DNA of 64,000 bases from an uncultured Fluviicola sp. (GTDB lineage Bacteria > Bacteroidota > Bacteroidia > Flavobacteriales > Crocinitomicaceae), in contig NZ_CAMLDC010000025.1 of the NCBI RefSeq assembly GCF_946478805.1, positions 1 through 64,000 on the forward strand. The letters are read 5' to 3'. Of the stretch, positions 46,704 through 55,563 are shown piece after piece. The notes beneath the pieces are model-generated. The model made no database searches and was not told the DNA's origin. It was given only the letters and a program-made list of their open reading frames with translations. Made by a program: the position numbers and the translations under genes. Numbering within the stretch: the stretch's first letter is position 1; each line of letters opens with the position of its first letter.

Positions 46704-49700
46704 CTAAATCTTGTCTACACGGATCAAGGTATCCGCATCTTTTTCGATATCTGTTGAAAGGCCATCGAAACTCTCTGAAGTAATCTTCAAATCGGTAGCC
46801 AATACTTCATCACAAATGAATTGCTTATTTGCTTCTGCTGCCAACTGGATGAATTCCGAAGATTTAAGCGTCAGTCGGATTCTGTCCGTAACCTCCAATC
46901 CAGAATCCTTGCGCAAATTCTGGATACGGTTCACCAATTCCCTTGCCACACCTTCCATTCGAAGCGTTTCAGTGATGCTGCTATCCAAGGCAACAGTTAA
47001 TCCGTTTTCAGAAGCAACCAGCCATCCCGGAATATCTTCTGCACGAATTTCAAAGTCATTCATGTCCAAGACAATCTCATCTCCATCAATCTTTCCGGCC
47101 CAACCCTGGTTTTGTTCAATTTCAGCAATTCCATGCTGATCCATTTGCCCGACCAATGCCGCAATCGCTTTCATCTGTTTCCCGTATTTCGGACCGATGG
47201 TCTTAAAATTCGGTTTGATCGACTTCACAAATACGTTATTCTCATGAGCCAATAATTCCAATTCCTTCACATTTACCTCAGACAGGATCAATTCCTGAAC
47301 ATGTTTGATGTTCATAGCGAAATGGTCATCCAAAACAGGGACCATGATCTTTTGCAAAGGCTGACGAACGCGGATTTTTTCTTTTGCCCTAAGTCCAAGA
47401 ACCAATGAAGAAACATTTTGGGCAATTTCCATCTGCGCTTCCAATTCCAAATCGATCAATTCCGGATTCGATTTCGGGAAATAAGCCAAATGCACTGAAT
47501 TCACATCATGACGGCCTGAGATCACATTCAGATCCGAGAACAACTGATCCAGATAGAACGGTGCGATCGGTGAACCCATAATCGAAACAGCTTCCAAACA
47601 GGTATAAAGCGTCTGATAAGCGGAGATTTTATCCGCTTCGTAATCCCCTTTCCAGAACCGTCTGCGACACAAGCGCACGTACCAATTCGATAATTGATCT
47701 GAAACAAAATCCTGGATCAGACGTCCTGCTCTGGTTGGTTCGAAAGAAGCATAAGCCTCATCCACCTGGGCAATCAGTGAATTCAATTTCGATAAGATCC
47801 AACGGTCAATTTCAGGTCTTTCATCCAGCGCCATTTCTGCTTCCGAATAATTGAACCCATCGATATTTGCATACAATGCAAAGAACGAATAAGTATTATA
47901 AAGTGTTCCGAAGAATTTGCGTTGTACTTCCGTAATTCCTTCCGCATCGAACTTCAGGTTGTCCCATGGTTGTGCATTGGTTATCATGTACCAACGGGTA
48001 GCATCCGGACCGTATTTCGACAATGTTTCAAAAGGATCAACAGCATTTCCAAGACGTTTGGACATTTTCTGTCCGTTCTTGTCCAATACCAATCCGTTTG
48101 AAACAACATTTTTATATGCTACGGAATCAAAACACATCGTAGCAATTGCATGAAGCGTATAGAACCAACCACGTGTTTGATCCACTCCTTCCGCAATGAA
48201 ATCTGCAGGATATGCTTTGCGATCATCAATCAATTCTTTATTCTCAAACGGATAATGCCATTGTGCATAAGGCATCGCACCGGAATCGAACCAAACATCG
48301 ATCAAATCACTTTCACGCTTCATCGGCTTTCCGGAAGGTGAAACCAAGGTGATTTCATCTACATAATTTTTGTGTAAATCTATTTGTCCATAATTTTCCT
48401 TGGAGAAATCATTCGGTGTAAAAGCCTTCATCGGGTTTTCACTCATCAATCCGGCAGCAACCGCTTTATCGCATTCCGCTTTCAACTGTTCAACAGATGA
48501 AATACAGATTCTCTCATCTCCGTCTTCCGTAGACCAGATCGGAATTGGAATTCCCCAGTAACGTGAACGGGACAAGTTCCAATCATTCGCGTTTTTCAGC
48601 CATTCTCCAAAACGACCTGTTCCGGTTGAAGCCGGTTTCCAGTTGATGGTATTATTCAATTCCATCATGCGTTCCTTCACATTCGTCACCTTGATGAACC
48701 AGGAATCCAAAGGATAATACAAGACGGACTTATCTGTTCTCCAACAATGCGGATAGCTGTGTTCGTATTTCTCGATCTTAAATGCTCTATTCTCAATTTT
48801 CAGTTTCAAAGCAATCCGTTCGTCAACCGACATGTATGCTTTCAAATCCGGAATAATTGCTTTTAAGCTGTTTTTTTGCTTTTCAAATTCTTCCTTGGTC
48901 TCCTCATCCGTCAGGTAATCTGCCTTCACATACTCCCCGGCCAAACCGAAGACTTCATCTGAAACCTCCTTACGGAAACGTCCACGCAAATCAACCAAAG
49001 GAACCGGAATACCTTTATCATCCAACACGAGCATTGCTGGAACACCTGATTCTGCGGCAACACGCGCATCATCCGCCCCGAAAGTAGGTGCAATGTGAAC
49101 GATTCCCGTACCATCCGAAGTGGTAACAAAATCTCCTGAAATTACTCGGAAAGCCTGATCTGCGTTTTCAAACGGCAGAGCCCCTGGTAAAAGTTGTTCG
49201 TAACGAATTCCGACCAAGTCGGAACCTTTGCAGGAACCAAGAACAAGGAATGGAATTTGTTTTGCCCCAGCTTCGTAAGCATTTAAATCTGCTTCTGATT
49301 CAACTTGTAAGAATCCTTTTCCGAAATGGGCCGAAAGCAAATCTTTCGCCAAAACAACCTGGACAGGTTCAAACGTATATGGATTGAAGGTTGAAACCAA
49401 GACGTATTCAATGTTCGGTCCGACACATAAAGCAGTGTTCGAAGAAAGTGTCCAAGGAGTTGTCGTCCATGCAAGTAGGTACGCAATGCGTTGCGTACCT
49501 ACATTTGCATGAAATGGTAATTTTTGGTTATCCAATATCTTAAACTGCGCAACGACTGTTGTGTCTTTCACATCACGGTAGCAACCCGGTTGGTTCAACT
49601 CATGAGATGAAAGCCCGGTTCCTGCCATCGGCGAATACGGTTGGATGGTGTATCCCTTGTACAACAAGTTTTTCTCATACAACTGGCCCAGTAACCACCA

Positions 49701-50183
49701 AACGGATTCCATGTATTTCGGGTCAAATGTGATATACGGATTTTCCATATCCACCCAATAACCCATTTCTTCTGTCAATCTGTTCCAGATGTCCGTATAG
49801 CGCATCACCGCTTCACGACAAGCCTTATTATAATCTTCCACCGAGATTTTCTTCCCGATATCTTCTTTCGTAATACCCAATTCTTTTTCCACACCTAATT
49901 CCACGGGCAAACCATGCGTATCCCATCCGGCTTTACGCTTCACTTGTTTTCCCTTCAGGGTTTGGTAGCGACAAAAAATATCTTTAATCGAACGAGCCAT
50001 AACGTGGTGAATTCCCGGCAAACCATTCGCTGATGGCGGCCCTTCAAAGAAAACAAACGGTTCAGCTCCTTCACGTGTAGCGATGGAAGCTTCAAAAACG
50101 CGCTCATTTTTCCACTTTTCAAGAACTGCCTGTGCTACATTCGGCAAATTCAGCCCTTGATATTCTTCGTATTTACGACTCAT
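46704..50183 (-). CDS. ileS: Isoleucyl-tRNA synthetase
   Basis: 1159 residues, the class I enzyme that charges tRNA-Ile. The HIGH-type motif is GPPSANGLPGIHHVMAR (about 48-64), the CP1 editing domain starts with LLAWTTTPWTLSSNTALCVG (about 230-250), and the KMSKS motif is KMSKRLGN (about 705-712). WFDSGAMPYAQWHYPFENK is the usual active-site region, and the anticodon-binding domain lies beyond 790. Length is slightly above the usual Bacteroidota IleS (about 1130-1145), in part because of a 42-base palindromic insertion at 49469-49510 that adds residues HANVGTQRIAYL just before the editing-site Thr-rich motif. A -7-like CAAATTTA (minus TAAATTTG, 50227-50234) lies upstream, without a clear TTG partner. 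Confidence 0.97.
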   Translation of the reverse strand: MSRKYEEYQGLNLPNVAQAVLEKWKNERVFEASIATREGAEPFVFFEGPPSANGLPGIHHVMARSIKDIFCRYQTLKGKQVKRKAGWDTHGLPVELGVEKELGITKEDIGKKISVEDYNKACREAVMRYTDIWNRLTEEMGYWVDMENPYITFDPKYMESVWWLLGQLYEKNLLYKGYTIQPYSPMAGTGLSSHELNQPGCYRDVKDTTVVAQFKILDNQKLPFHANVGTQRIAYLLAWTTTPWTLSSNTALCVGPNIEYVLVSTFNPYTFEPVQVVLAKDLLSAHFGKGFLQVESEADLNAYEAGAKQIPFLVLGSCKGSDLVGIRYEQLLPGALPFENADQAFRVISGDFVTTSDGTGIVHIAPTFGADDARVAAESGVPAMLVLDDKGIPVPLVDLRGRFRKEVSDEVFGLAGEYVKADYLTDEETKEEFEKQKNSLKAIIPDLKAYMSVDERIALKLKIENRAFKIEKYEHSYPHCWRTDKSVLYYPLDSWFIKVTNVKERMMELNNTINWKPASTGTGRFGEWLKNANDWNLSRSRYWGIPIPIWSTEDGDERICISSVEQLKAECDKAVAAGLMSENPMKAFTPNDFSKENYGQIDLHKNYVDEITLVSPSGKPMKRESDLIDVWFDSGAMPYAQWHYPFENKELIDDRKAYPADFIAEGVDQTRGWFYTLHAIATMCFDSVAYKNVVSNGLVLDKNGQKMSKRLGNAVDPFETLSKYGPDATRWYMITNAQPWDNLKFDAEGITEVQRKFFGTLYNTYSFFALYANIDGFNYSEAEMALDERPEIDRWILSKLNSLIAQVDEAYASFEPTRAGRLIQDFVSDQLSNWYVRLCRRRFWKGDYEADKISAYQTLYTCLEAVSIMGSPIAPFYLDQLFSDLNVISGRHDVNSVHLAYFPKSNPELIDLELEAQMEIAQNVSSLVLGLRAKEKIRVRQPLQKIMVPVLDDHFAMNIKHVQELILSEVNVKELELLAHENNVFVKSIKPNFKTIGPKYGKQMKAIAALVGQMDQHGIAEIEQNQGWAGKIDGDEIVLDMNDFEIRAEDIPGWLVASENGLTVALDSSITETLRMEGVARELVNRIQNLRKDSGLEVTDRIRLTLKSSEFIQLAAEANKQFICDEVLATDLKITSESFDGLSTDIEKDADTLIRVDKI
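49469..49510. repeat. Palindromic repeat element inserted in ileS
   Basis: A perfect 12-bp inverted repeat, GTAGGTACGCAA (49475-49486) and TTGCGTACCTAC (49491-49502), around a 4-base loop TGCG. It is flanked by a second inverted pair ATGCAA (49469-49474) and TTGCAT (49505-49510). The full unit is 42 bp, exactly 14 codons, and stays in frame in ileS. I recall similar palindromes (GTAGG..CGCAATGC..TTGCG..CCTAC type) as dispersed repeats in diverse bacterial genomes; no second copy was noticed in this window. Confidence 0.75.
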
Positions 50184-50261
50184 TGGTCTGTGTATTAAAT
50201 AATTTTAGGTCTTCTAAAAAAGACTGCAAATTTAATAAAAAGGATCGAGCTTTAAATGGAG

Positions 50262-50350
50262 AATTGAAAATGGAAAATTGATAAGAAAGAACACTTTGTT
50301 TTGTTATTCTCCTGTTTTGCTTTTGAATTTTCAATTTTACATTCTCAATT
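50262..50350. repeat. Intergenic AT-rich inverted repeat, copy A
   Basis: Left arm 50262-50281 and right arm 50331-50350 are 20 bp each and match at 18 positions as an inverted repeat (AATTGAAAATGGAAAATTGA against the complement of TCAATTTTACATTCTCAATT). It fills the divergent gap between ileS and the ECF sigma gene. Related units lie at 51766-51840, 56909-57023 and 62722-62745. Confidence 0.7.
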
Positions 50351-50376
50351 ATAATTAATTCCTTAAATTCGCTCTG

Positions 50377-50931
50377 TTGGATTCATTGAATAACATAGAA
50401 ATTAATGCTTTAGTCGCTGAAGTGAAAGCGGGAGACCAAAATGCTTTTGCACAGGTCTATGATCGTTATTGTGGCGCAATCAATGGAGTTATCGGCAGGT
50501 TCATAAATGATGAAGCCATTGCACAGGATGTCCTGCAAGATACGTTCATCAAGGTTTGGAAAAATATCCAAATGTATGATGATACGAAGGGAAGTTTTTT
50601 CACCTGGATGCTCAATATCGCAAGGAATACATCCATCGATGCACTAAGAAAATTAAAAAAAGAAGGCAAGTCCGAAATCCAAATTCTGGAAACCACCGTA
50701 AATAGCTCTGTAACAGTTCAGCAGAATGTGAGCACTATCGGTTTAAGACAATTGGTAGATCGCCTTCCGGCTGAACAGCAAACAATGATTGAGTACTTAT
50801 ACTTCAAAGGATATACGCAACAGGAAGTAGCAGATGAGTTGGATATCCCGCTCGGAACTGTGAAAACCCGTTCGCGCATGGCCATGATGGAGTTAAGAAA
50901 ATGGTTTACATTATTGATATTGTGGATATAA
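50377..50931 (+). CDS. ECF-type sigma-70 family RNA polymerase sigma factor
   Basis: 184 residues starting at TTG 50377, since an in-frame stop lies 19 bases upstream and no ATG precedes the conserved part. Region 2 covers about 25-90 (FAQVYDRYCGAINGVIGRFI, AQDVLQDTFIKVWKNIQMYD, FFTWMLNIARNTSIDALRK). Region 4 covers about 125-175 (LPAEQQTMIEYLYFKGYTQQ, LDIPLGTVKTRSRMAMMELR). The type directs polymerase to stress or envelope promoters and is held by the anti-sigma factor encoded next, whose start overlaps this gene by about 31 bases. The pair resembles SigK/RskA systems. Confidence 0.93.
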   Translation: MDSLNNIEINALVAEVKAGDQNAFAQVYDRYCGAINGVIGRFINDEAIAQDVLQDTFIKVWKNIQMYDDTKGSFFTWMLNIARNTSIDALRKLKKEGKSEIQILETTVNSSVTVQQNVSTIGLRQLVDRLPAEQQTMIEYLYFKGYTQQEVADELDIPLGTVKTRSRMAMMELRKWFTLLILWI

Positions 50932-51767
50932 ACGAATACATAGCGTCAGGAATTTTGGAGTCGGTAACACTCGGTCTCGCTTCCCCACAGGAAGTTCAGG
51001 AGGTTGCGTGTCTTTCCAAAATCTATCCTGAAATTCAAGCTGAGTTTGTTCGCATACAGAAAAGTTGCGAAGAGATGATGCTTGAACAAGCGCAGGCTCC
51101 TGATCCGGCCCTTCGCGCATCTATTTTAAAAACGATCTCTGAAACACCTCAAGAACAAGCACGTGCAATCAACAAGGAAGAAGCGAAAATCATTTCGATG
51201 AAACCTACTCCTGAAATAGTTGGAGTAAGTCCGATGTGGAAAATGATGGCAGCTGCTTCATTGATTCTTACTATTGGGATCGGATCTCTTTGGTTTATTT
51301 CCAATAAAGAAGTAAAACGCCTGGATTCCTCTTTGGCTTCCATGGAAAAAAAGCACATGGAAGATAACCAGGTACTGCAAGCCATGGTTTTGGAAAAAGA
51401 CCATTTGCAAACCGTACAGGAAGTATTGACAGAACAAAGCATGCGAACAGTGATGATGAAGGGTACGGCAATGGAACCTGAAGCGACTGTAAAAGTGATG
51501 TGGAGTACAGACATGAAAAAAGCTGTCATGCACGCCGATAAAATCACCCCACCTCCTGCGAACATGCAATACCAATTGTGGGTCATTGCGGATGGAAAAC
51601 CGGTTTCGGTAGGTGTTTTCAATTACGACGAAGTGGAGCAGATGACTGAGCCTTTCGATGTAAATGCTCAAAATATTACCGCTTTTGCAATCACATTGGA
51701 AAAAATGGGCGGTAGTCCGACTCCAACCATGGAAAAAATGGTGGTGATGGGAGCGATCAATGTATAA
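50901..51767 (+). CDS. RskA-type membrane anti-sigma factor
   Basis: 288 residues. The N-terminal cytosolic part (VDINEYIASGILESVTLGLAS, about 8-95) binds sigma. A membrane helix lies at about 113-133 (MMAAASLILTIGIGSLWFIS), followed by a coiled coil and the periplasmic RskA/anti-sigma-K domain (about 190-288), with AVMHADKITPPPANMQYQLW and ADGKPVSVGVF and the ending AFAITLEKMGGSPTPTMEKM, all diagnostic. ATG 50901 is used; a GTG at 50922 starting VDINEY would also fit and reduce overlap with the sigma gene. Regulated proteolysis in the membrane would free the sigma factor. Gene order sigma, anti-sigma supports autoregulation. Confidence 0.92.
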   Translation: MVYIIDIVDINEYIASGILESVTLGLASPQEVQEVACLSKIYPEIQAEFVRIQKSCEEMMLEQAQAPDPALRASILKTISETPQEQARAINKEEAKIISMKPTPEIVGVSPMWKMMAAASLILTIGIGSLWFISNKEVKRLDSSLASMEKKHMEDNQVLQAMVLEKDHLQTVQEVLTEQSMRTVMMKGTAMEPEATVKVMWSTDMKKAVMHADKITPPPANMQYQLWVIADGKPVSVGVFNYDEVEQMTEPFDVNAQNITAFAITLEKMGGSPTPTMEKMVVMGAINV

Positions 51768-51840
51768 TGTAAAATTGAAAAGGACCAAAATCTTCAAAAA
51801 ATCTTTTCAATTATTACATTCTCAATTTTCAATTAATTTT
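51766..51840. repeat. Intergenic AT-rich inverted repeat, copy B
   Basis: AATGTAAAATTGAAAAG (51766-51782) pairs with CTTTTCAATTATTACATT (51803-51820), followed by CTCAATTTTCAATTAATTTT. It begins at the stop codon of the anti-sigma gene and runs to the start of the LD-carboxypeptidase gene. Same family as copy A. Confidence 0.65.
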
Positions 51841-51845
51841 AGGGC

Positions 51846-52739
51846 ATGATTCGTCCCCCTCAACTGGTTCCCGGTGACACGATAGCACTTGTTTCTCCCG
51901 CAAAAGCGATTGAAGCAGCACACATTGAATTCGCAAAGAGTTACTTCGAAAACCAAGGTTTCAAGGTGCTTGTAGGTGCAAATGCAACCAATGAATACCG
52001 TTATTTTTCGGGAACAGATACGGATCGTGCAAGTGATCTGCAATGGGCAGTCGATCATCCGGATGTGAAGGCCATTATTTGCAATCGCGGCGGTTATGGC
52101 GCAATTCGTTTGTTTGACTTGGTGAATTGGGCAAACTTGTTGCGTGAACCCAAATGGATCCTTGGATTTTCAGACATTACCAACTTTCATTGTCTGGGAT
52201 TGAAATTGGGAATTGAAACTGCGCACACCACGATGCCCCTCAACTTCCGGGAAAACTCCGAAGAATCATTGGAATCCATGTTGCATGTCTTATGCGGAAA
52301 ACCAAACGAATACCGTTGGAAAAGAAATCCTTCCAATAAATCCGGAATGGTAACCGGGAATGTAGTTGGTGGAAATTTGTCCATTCTCTACTCATTGCTT
52401 GGAACTCCTTATTCCCCGAATTACGAAAACGCGATTTTATTCATCGAAGATATTGGTGAACAAGTTTATCATCTGGATCGCATGCTTTGGGCTTTCCGTT
52501 TTGCAGGTGTATTCGACCGCATTGCAGGATTGATTGTCGGTGGAATGAGTGATTTGAAAGACACTGCTGCTCCAACGGAATGGACAGTGGAAGAACTTAT
52601 CCTGGAACACACAAAATATCGTTCGTTTCCGATTGCATTTGATGCACCTGTAGGCCATATTCCTGACAACCGGGCATTTATTTGTGGTGGATCCGCCACC
52701 TTTACCGTGACGGAAGACCAAAGTTATTTCTTCCAATAA
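51846..52739 (+). CDS. LD-carboxypeptidase (peptidase family S66)
   Basis: 297 residues, usual length for MccF/LdcA-type enzymes. It removes the terminal D-Ala from murein tetrapeptides during cell wall recycling, or acts on microcin-like nucleotide peptides (MccF branch). The N-terminus LVPGDTIALVSPAKAIE is typical. The nucleophile Ser is in ILGFSDITNFH (about 109-119), preceded by ICNRGGYGAIRLFDLV. The catalytic Glu is in FIEDIGEQVYHLDRMLWAF (about 200) and the catalytic His in DAPVGHIPDNRAF (about 270). No signal peptide, so cytosolic, as for LdcA. It follows the sigma/anti-sigma pair after an inverted repeat. Confidence 0.95.
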   Translation: MIRPPQLVPGDTIALVSPAKAIEAAHIEFAKSYFENQGFKVLVGANATNEYRYFSGTDTDRASDLQWAVDHPDVKAIICNRGGYGAIRLFDLVNWANLLREPKWILGFSDITNFHCLGLKLGIETAHTTMPLNFRENSEESLESMLHVLCGKPNEYRWKRNPSNKSGMVTGNVVGGNLSILYSLLGTPYSPNYENAILFIEDIGEQVYHLDRMLWAFRFAGVFDRIAGLIVGGMSDLKDTAAPTEWTVEELILEHTKYRSFPIAFDAPVGHIPDNRAFICGGSATFTVTEDQSYFFQ

Positions 52740-52847
52740 TCAACATTTCTTCTTCTGGTACTGTTTTTGATTCATAATTAATTATCCCGAATTACTTTCG
52801 CACTAACGTTTGTTGTAATTCGGTCTTCAAAAGCTTCTGCTTTTTCT

Positions 52848-52855
52848 TATTTTTG
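52848..52855 (+). promoter_or_regulatory. Candidate -7 element before the 219-residue lipoprotein gene
   Basis: TATTTTTG (52848-52855) is a perfect TAnnTTTG match, 16 bases before the ATG at 52872. No TTG lies 19-22 bases upstream (the nearest is 32 bases away), so support is partial. Confidence 0.35.
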
Positions 52856-52871
52856 TACCTGAAATTGACTT

Positions 52872-53531
52872 ATGCGAATTTTTCTAATTGGTTTTCTGAT
52901 TCTGACGCTTTCTTCCTGTGTGGATCTGTTTGATGATATTACGATTCATGCAGACGGAACCGGGAGATATCGCTATACCATCAACATGAGTGCAAGCAAG
53001 GTAAAGATCAATTCAATTCTGGCACTCGACAGTATAGATGGCAGGCGGATTCCGAAACTTCCCGAAATCAAGGAGAAAATCGAATATTATCGCAATAAAC
53101 TGGAGGAAAAACAAGGAATCTCAAATGTAAAGGTGGAATCAAACTACGACGACTTCATTTTCACGATTTCATGTGACTTCGAAAACGTAGTTGTCCTGCA
53201 AAATGGGATCCGTGAAATTGTAAAAGAGGAAAGCAAGGACAAAAATGATCCTGCATTGGATGAGAGTTGGCTGAGCTGGGACGGGAAAACACTTACCCGC
53301 ATCGTTCCGAGTTTTCAAAGTGTGATTCACAAAATGAAAGCGGAAGACCAGGAAAACCTTAAAAAAGGCAAATACATCGCCGTTTCCAGATTTGACAAAC
53401 CCATTGTGAAATGTGACAACGCACAAGCCCGGATTTCTCCAAGTAAAATGGCAGCTTTAACTGAGTCGAGCACCTATTCGGTAGCTACTAATCCATCCAT
53501 TCTCAGAAATACGATTACCGTCTCCTATTGA
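52872..53531 (+). CDS. Lipoprotein of unknown function
   Basis: 219 residues with a lipoprotein signal peptide (MRIFLIGFLILTLSSCVDLF, Cys at about residue 16). It opens with DDITIHADGTGRYRYTINMS, a strand pattern shared with many small Bacteroidota envelope lipoproteins, and continues with LEEKQGISNVKVESNYDDFI. No recognised domain. The gene is followed by two larger genes on the same strand (53665, 55564) that also encode exported or anchored proteins, but a hairpin and 133 bases separate them. Confidence 0.78.
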   Translation: MRIFLIGFLILTLSSCVDLFDDITIHADGTGRYRYTINMSASKVKINSILALDSIDGRRIPKLPEIKEKIEYYRNKLEEKQGISNVKVESNYDDFIFTISCDFENVVVLQNGIREIVKEESKDKNDPALDESWLSWDGKTLTRIVPSFQSVIHKMKAEDQENLKKGKYIAVSRFDKPIVKCDNAQARISPSKMAALTESSTYSVATNPSILRNTITVSY

Positions 53532-53572
53532 TTTCCGCAGATTACTAAAAAAGAGATTCATTTTAACACAAG

Positions 53573-53597
53573 TTATCAACCAAATACAGGTTGATAA
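53573..53597 (+). other. Intergenic hairpin after the lipoprotein gene
   Basis: A perfect 9-bp stem, TTATCAACC (53573-53581) with GGTTGATAA (53589-53597), and a 7-base loop. No T tract follows on either strand, so it is not a clear intrinsic terminator. It lies between the stop at 53531 and the start at 53665 and may act as a weak terminator or an RNA stabiliser. Confidence 0.45.
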
Positions 53598-53664
53598 GCC
53601 AAATAGCACATCCAATTCAAAAAATGATTTTACTTTCGTGTAGAATCCGTTCATTCATTCATTT

Positions 53665-55563
53665 ATGAAAATTAAAATCTTAATTCCGATCACCCTTGTG
53701 GGAGCAATTTCATGGGGACAGAAATCAGAAGATGTTATTCCTAAAGATGCAGTTACAGTCTTTAGCCTGAACAACATTTCCATTCTTCAGAAAGTATCCA
53801 TGGATGAATTGGTTTCGTATGATTTTATGACTGAATTACAGTCCGAATTGTTTGATGGTTCTACTCAAGGGAAAACACTCAAGGATGCCGGGATTGACTT
53901 CAATCAGAAAATGAACATTTTTTATGGTAAGAATCCGGAATTCGAAATTTCCGGTTTCACTTTCGGGATCACCGATAAGGAGAAACTATTCAACGTTTTT
54001 GACGATTTTGACCGAAAGGAAAGTCTTGTTCCCGGAACCGAATATTACAACAACTATTTCAATCATTTGATGATCCAGGGAAACGTCGGATTATTGATCC
54101 GCGTAGATACAGATCAGGACAAACTGACTGAAATAACGGATTCCATCTGGACTTCCAGGGGATTTGAGCTTCCTTGGATGGAAGACGAATACTACGATGA
54201 GGAACAAATGGACACTTACGATGAGGAGGAATTAAGCGATGATGATCCAGCTTTGAACGAGGATGGAGATGAAGTAGAGGAAATCATCGAAGAAGAGGTG
54301 GACGAAACTCCGGTTGCGGTTGATGAAATGAGCGACCTGTTCAAAAATTATTACGAACTGCGCGACAGTATTGAATCCGAATATTCACGTAAACGTTTAT
54401 TCACCATAACAGAAGAGCTTTTCGTGAAAAAGATGAATCTGAAAGCAACGGATTCCAGGTTGGCAACACAATTGACTCATACTTCCGATGGTATTTTCTA
54501 CCTGGATAACAGCCGCAATTTCAAAAACACCAACAGCTTGTTCTATTTGCAGGCAATGTTCCCGGATCTATACCGCGATCTGAACGAATTATACACCGGA
54601 AATGTGATGCTGGGCGATATCGTACTCAATCAGAAATCCATCGATCTCAAAGTCGAAGCATACTATGGCGAAGGATTGGGAAGTATTTACGAGGAGTTGA
54701 ACAGCGCCAAATTTGACAAAAATGTATTGAAATACATCCCGAAAAACAATACCGGATTCTTTACTTATGCGATAGACCTGAAAAAAGGATACGAAAAAGC
54801 GTATGAGGTGATCATGCCTATCCTAAGCGAGGAAAAAAATGCGCGCATTTCCGCCAATGTACTGACAATTGAATTATTGAATGACTTCATCAATACGGAT
54901 GAGCTTTTCAATGCATACAAAGGAAGCATGTTCGGCACGTTCAACGGAATCAAACGCGTGAAAACGAAACGCATTGAGTTCTTCTATGACGAAGAAACTT
55001 TTGAATACGGTGAAAAGGAAATTGAAGCAGAAGAAGACATGCCGATCTTTACGCTAGGATTTACAACCGGCCGACCGGACATCCCAAACAAAATATTGAA
55101 ACACATGTCCCGGATCACTTCCCAGTTCAAGAACATGGGTGATTACTGGGTATATGAAGAAGCTATTTTGAATTCTGTCCCGTTGTATATGATTAATAAG
55201 AACGGCTTATTCATCTTCACGAATGATGAGGATCTGGCAAAAAATCATTCCAACGGATACGGTGCAGATGCAATTACTGGAAAACAAGCGAAAAATGCAG
55301 CGAAAAGCGGTTCGATCTACGCTTATATGAATTTGGGCGACATGATCAGCCGTTTGCCGGAGTCTATCCTGACTGACCACCGTTTTGATGTATTGGCTTC
55401 CATGAAAGGCAAAAAAGGAGAGGTTGAAGTGATTTCTTCCAAAACAACTCGTCAAAAAACAACCTACAACCTGACTTACACTTTTGACGGTGCTTTTGAC
55501 AATGCGGGGAAATACCTTTTGGATTTAGTAAATACTGCATATTTGGTATCTACAACGCGCTAA
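53665..55563 (+). CDS. Secreted protein of unknown function with acidic insert
   Basis: 632 residues with a signal peptide (KIKILIPITLVGAISWGQ). The opening IPKDAVTVFSLNNISILQKV resembles DUF4836-type Bacteroidota proteins (IP..A..V..IN...L), but that is a weak impression. Residues about 170-215 are a strongly acidic low-complexity insert (YYDEEQMDTYDEEELSDDDP and following). The rest alternates strands and helices, with LYLQAMFPDLYRDLNELYTG and SGSIYAYMNLGDMISRLPES. No enzyme motif and no lipobox. The downstream gene begins directly after the stop, so the two are co-expressed and may form a complex in the periplasm. Confidence 0.7.
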   Translation: MKIKILIPITLVGAISWGQKSEDVIPKDAVTVFSLNNISILQKVSMDELVSYDFMTELQSELFDGSTQGKTLKDAGIDFNQKMNIFYGKNPEFEISGFTFGITDKEKLFNVFDDFDRKESLVPGTEYYNNYFNHLMIQGNVGLLIRVDTDQDKLTEITDSIWTSRGFELPWMEDEYYDEEQMDTYDEEELSDDDPALNEDGDEVEEIIEEEVDETPVAVDEMSDLFKNYYELRDSIESEYSRKRLFTITEELFVKKMNLKATDSRLATQLTHTSDGIFYLDNSRNFKNTNSLFYLQAMFPDLYRDLNELYTGNVMLGDIVLNQKSIDLKVEAYYGEGLGSIYEELNSAKFDKNVLKYIPKNNTGFFTYAIDLKKGYEKAYEVIMPILSEEKNARISANVLTIELLNDFINTDELFNAYKGSMFGTFNGIKRVKTKRIEFFYDEETFEYGEKEIEAEEDMPIFTLGFTTGRPDIPNKILKHMSRITSQFKNMGDYWVYEEAILNSVPLYMINKNGLFIFTNDEDLAKNHSNGYGADAITGKQAKNAAKSGSIYAYMNLGDMISRLPESILTDHRFDVLASMKGKKGEVEVISSKTTRQKTTYNLTYTFDGAFDNAGKYLLDLVNTAYLVSTTR

